Assembly (NCBI RefSeq): GCF_014696315.1
Contig: NZ_JACJPX010000057.1
Location: 1 to 53,451, forward strand
Direction of reading: 5' to 3'
Source of the DNA: Calothrix membranacea FACHB-236
Lineage (GTDB): Bacteria > Cyanobacteriota > Cyanobacteriia > Cyanobacteriales > Nostocaceae
Length of the DNA stretch: 53,451 nt
The position numbers and the translations under genes were made by a program. Under the pieces are notes generated by a model. It was given only the letters and a program-made list of their open reading frames with translations, was not told where the DNA came from and searched no databases. Positions 50,977 to 53,451 of this stretch are shown piece by piece. Within the stretch, counting starts at the first letter, position 1; each line of letters begins with the position of its first letter.

Positions 50977-53103
50977 ATGGCTAAGTTCCGTCAATCATCC
51001 TTTCGGCGTATATTATTGACAAGAATTTTGCTGGTGTTTGTGCCAGTGTTGTTGATAGGTGAGATTGTCGCCTTAAATAAGGCGCGTAATAGCCTATTAA
51101 AAACTGCTAAACAAAATTTAACAGAAAGCGCTGTGATGAAAGGGGAGAAGATTGCAGATGCGATCGCTACCTTGAAGACTAGTTTGCTGATTATTAGCAA
51201 AACACAAGTTATACAGTCTGCTTTACCAATTGAGACGGAAGAATTTTTAACTAAAATATCACAACAACTACCAGCTAAAATTGATTGTATTCAATTAAAA
51301 AATGTGCAAACTAACAAAATAGTTGCTAGTAGTTGTGACGGCAAACCTATAGGAGAAGAAAATTTACTTGTACCTAGCCAAGGAGTTGATATTAAGGTAG
51401 TCTTACCGCCTAAGCTAGGAACAACTGGTACAAGAGATGCCAAAAATCAACTGCAACTATTACTGACCGCCCCAGTTTACGATAAAGGGGGTAAATTACT
51501 TTATAGCTTAAGTCTTCAGTCAGCATTGTACCAACAGACTGCTAATAAGCCGGGATCACTGACAGGCTCGATGGTAGTCATTGCTGAAGATGGCACAATT
51601 TTAGCGCACCCATCACCAGAAAGAGTGGGAAGTAATATCCAAGAGGATAGTAATGCGATCCAACTCCAAAACACAATCAAAAATGCTGCGATCGGGGAAA
51701 CAGGCTCTACAAATTTGTCATTTAAAGAAGGTAAAGAACTAGTAGGTGGTTATACAGCAATTAGCAATCCTCTCCAACAAGAATCGCCACAAAAATGGAT
51801 TGTTTTAGCTGTTACTACTACAGATAGCGCTCTTTTTGGTTTAGAAGAAATCAAACTTATCCTCATTGTTTTAACAGTTGGCTTAATAGGTGCCAGTTTA
51901 TTAGCATCATTATATTTAGCACCTTATCTCGCCAATCCTGTAGAAGAATTACGCGATTACGCACTCAATATTTATAGCCACCACACCGCCCAACCAGTTC
52001 CGCATAACTTTAAAATTCGAGAGTTTAATCAATTAGCCCAAGCCCTAGACCAAATGGTTGAGAGGCTGAAAGCTTGGGCAGAAGAATTAGAAAGTGCATG
52101 GAAAGAAGCAAAAACTGCTAACCAAGTTAAAAGCCAATTTTTAGCCACAACTTCCCATGAATTGCGAAATCCACTAAATATTATTATTAATTGTGTGCGC
52201 CTGGTTCACGATGGTTTGTGTGATAACCGGGAAGAAGAAATGGAATTTCTCAAGCGTGCCGATGAAACAGCGATTCATTTATTAGGAATTATTAATGATT
52301 TGCTCGACATCTCAAAAATTGAAGCAGGCAAACTTTCTGTAGTTACAGAACCGCTTGATTTGCGAAAATTACTGCTGGAAGTGATCAATATCCAATCAGT
52401 AAATGTGCAACAAAGAGGCTTGCAATTAAAAACTAATTTGGGTAGCGAACAGATTCCCGTCAAAGCAGACGCAGCAAAACTCAAGCAAGTACTAATTAAT
52501 GTTATTGGTAATGCTACTAAATTCACCGAACAAGGAAGCATTACTATCGCTTGTGAAATTCAATCAAGCAAAGACCAATCTCAAGTGTTAATTCATGTCA
52601 CAGATACAGGCATGGGGATTGATCCCGCCCAACAGCACAAGCTATTTCGCCCTTTTGTGATGGTAGATGGTGCCAGTACGCGCAAGATAGAAGGTACAGG
52701 ATTAGGGCTGGCAATTTCACGCAACTTAATCGAACTCATGAAAGGCAGCATTACTCTCACAAGTGCGGGACTTAATCAAGGTACAACAGTCACGATCGCG
52801 TTACCTTTAATTGATATTTCTCTATTATCTCCTCCAGAAGACAAAGGAAATTTAGAAGAGATTGAAATCCCCACCACAGATGAGGTAAAAAGCGAAGTCA
52901 ACGGTTATGCTAACCTGCAAGCGGAACCGCTACTTGACCCTACAGAAATTGAAGACTCTTCCGCAACAGAGATAGACGACACCGAAGATAAACTGCCGCT
53001 TTTAGAAAATACTTGCCAACTGACTCTCTTAACTCCACAAAGTATCTTTTCCACCATATCCGCGGGAGAAGCTTGTGCTAAAAGTACCGCTGGGGAAAGG
53101 TAG
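50977..53103 (+). CDS. Membrane sensor histidine kinase with Cache-like outer domain and HAMP
   Basis: A 708-aa kinase. It has membrane helix 1 (ILLTRILLVFVPVLLIGEIV) and an outer domain (about 35-285) of double-Cache/CHASE type (SLTGSMVVIAEDGTILAHPS is the PAS-like strand turn). Helix 2 follows (IKLILIVLTVGLIGASLLAS), then HAMP (YLANPVEELRDYALNIY), a short coiled coil, the DHp with TTSHELRNPLNIIINCVRLV (phospho-His) and the ATPase ([31 protein letters not shown]). An acidic tail of about 90 residues (TDEVKSEVNGY, EIDDTEDKLPLLE) follows and has no known domain. The ligand is unknown. ATG 50977 is the first Met before helix 1. A MITE copy lies downstream. Confidence 0.92.
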   Translation: MAKFRQSSFRRILLTRILLVFVPVLLIGEIVALNKARNSLLKTAKQNLTESAVMKGEKIADAIATLKTSLLIISKTQVIQSALPIETEEFLTKISQQLPAKIDCIQLKNVQTNKIVASSCDGKPIGEENLLVPSQGVDIKVVLPPKLGTTGTRDAKNQLQLLLTAPVYDKGGKLLYSLSLQSALYQQTANKPGSLTGSMVVIAEDGTILAHPSPERVGSNIQEDSNAIQLQNTIKNAAIGETGSTNLSFKEGKELVGGYTAISNPLQQESPQKWIVLAVTTTDSALFGLEEIKLILIVLTVGLIGASLLASLYLAPYLANPVEELRDYALNIYSHHTAQPVPHNFKIREFNQLAQALDQMVERLKAWAEELESAWKEAKTANQVKSQFLATTSHELRNPLNIIINCVRLVHDGLCDNREEEMEFLKRADETAIHLLGIINDLLDISKIEAGKLSVVTEPLDLRKLLLEVINIQSVNVQQRGLQLKTNLGSEQIPVKADAAKLKQVLINVIGNATKFTEQGSITIACEIQSSKDQSQVLIHVTDTGMGIDPAQQHKLFRPFVMVDGASTRKIEGTGLGLAISRNLIELMKGSITLTSAGLNQGTTVTIALPLIDISLLSPPEDKGNLEEIEIPTTDEVKSEVNGYANLQAEPLLDPTEIEDSSATEIDDTEDKLPLLENTCQLTLLTPQSIFSTISAGEACAKSTAGER

Positions 53104-53451
53104 GAATTGGGCATGGGGCATGGGGCATGGAATAAGAGTTGGAGAGACGCGATTAATCTTGTCTGTACTCAAAAGCCAAACAAAAGTTATACCAATTCAA
53201 ATAATGTTTGCGACACATCAATATATTCTAGAGGGCAAGGCAGTGCCCTTGCCCCTACAATCTGTCGCGTTCTTTTTTCAAATTGGTATTAGATAATCAT
53301 TCCAAGTTTTTCCCAATTACCAATTACCAATTACCAATTACCCAACAACATAGTACAGCACGGCGTAAATAAACCAACCATTATTGTGAGAAACTAAGAA
53401 AGTAGAGTCAAAACAGTTTAGGCGGAAAATAAGGGAACCGGGTGTGGCACG
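53104..53451. other. Downstream gap with MITE copy 2 and heptamers
   Basis: gggcatggggcatgg at the left, the MITE at 53189-53289, then attaccaattaccaattacc-type repeats (53314-53342). The last 100 bases show no gene that I can support. Confidence 0.6.
53189..53289. mobile_element. MITE-like element, copy 2
   Basis: Almost identical to 8383-8482: ATACCAATTCAAATAATGTT at the left and AATTGGTAT at the right. Differences seen are one extra C in the central hairpin and tctgtcgcg for tctgtcacg. 101 bp. It lies 85 bases after the kinase stop. Confidence 0.85.

Noticed and set aside
1-53451. tRNA, rRNA, RNase P or tmRNA genes
   Set aside because: No TψC-type GGTTCGAATCC box or ribosomal segments noticed on either strand by eye.

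Overview
The window looks like chromosome from a filamentous, probably heterocyst-forming cyanobacterium (Nostocales: Nostoc, Calothrix or Tolypothrix-like). The grounds are: many GCGATCGC (HIP1-type) octamers; runs of 7-bp tandem repeats of the STRR kind between genes (for example ttggtca/ttggtaa around 42.6-42.8 kb); cyanobacterium-typical proteins (Psb32-like TPM protein, a GUN4 domain, DUF4346, ethylene-receptor-like sensor kinases, Ser/Thr kinases with WD40 propellers); and large AT-rich intergenic gaps. I saw no rRNA, tRNA, CRISPR array, phage module or intact transposase. The assignment rests on reading alone; no database was searched.

Layout. 0-8.3 kb: the 3' end of a frameshifted haemagglutinin-like surface protein, a membrane Ser/Thr kinase with a YARHG tail, an Old Yellow Enzyme-type oxidoreductase, a small secreted Cys-rich protein, an aldo/keto reductase and a stand-alone KdpD sensor (no histidine kinase). 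8.3-9.8 kb: a small mobile repeat, then two small unknown genes, the first behind a LexA-box-like site that abuts a TATAAT. 9.9-24.3 kb: a surface-polysaccharide region with three family-4 glycosyltransferases, a secreted NHL-type propeller, a PIG-L deacetylase, an ExoY/WcaJ-type sugar transferase, ExoD and a lipid kinase. In its middle lies a 736-residue protein that joins a metacaspase, a degenerate second caspase-like unit and a GUN4 domain. 24.4-32 kb: a DUF2459 protein, an ethylene-receptor-like hybrid histidine kinase followed by a response regulator-kinase, Nfu and a GH57 glucanase. 32.3-42.6 kb: a signalling cluster with one plain Ser/Thr kinase, two paralogous zinc-ribbon/kinase/TM/7xWD40 proteins, an exported 7xWD40 propeller, an exported proline-rich PPC protein and a second ethylene-receptor-like kinase. 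42.9-53.1 kb: a HupE/UreJ-like membrane protein, a second sugar transferase paralogous to the first, a coiled-coil protein, SurE, Uma2 (plus a Uma2 remnant), Psb32, DUF4346, a FemAB/GNAT-like protein, a RibD-type reductase and a sensor kinase.

How the parts may work together. Most genes are monocistronic and separated by hairpins or repeats, so operon logic is weak. Three themes stand out: making and exporting surface polysaccharide; dense phosphorylation signalling (four Ser/Thr kinases and four histidine kinases, two with the full ETR1 ethylene/copper-binding residue set); and heavy decoration with non-autonomous repeats. At least three families look like MITEs (8383-8482 with 53189-53289; 22501-22640; 27637-27749), and one ends two bases before a start codon.

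The best candidates for something not well described are the caspase/pseudocaspase/GUN4 fusion, the WD40-kinase cluster with its exported propeller, and the LexA-box small-gene pair.
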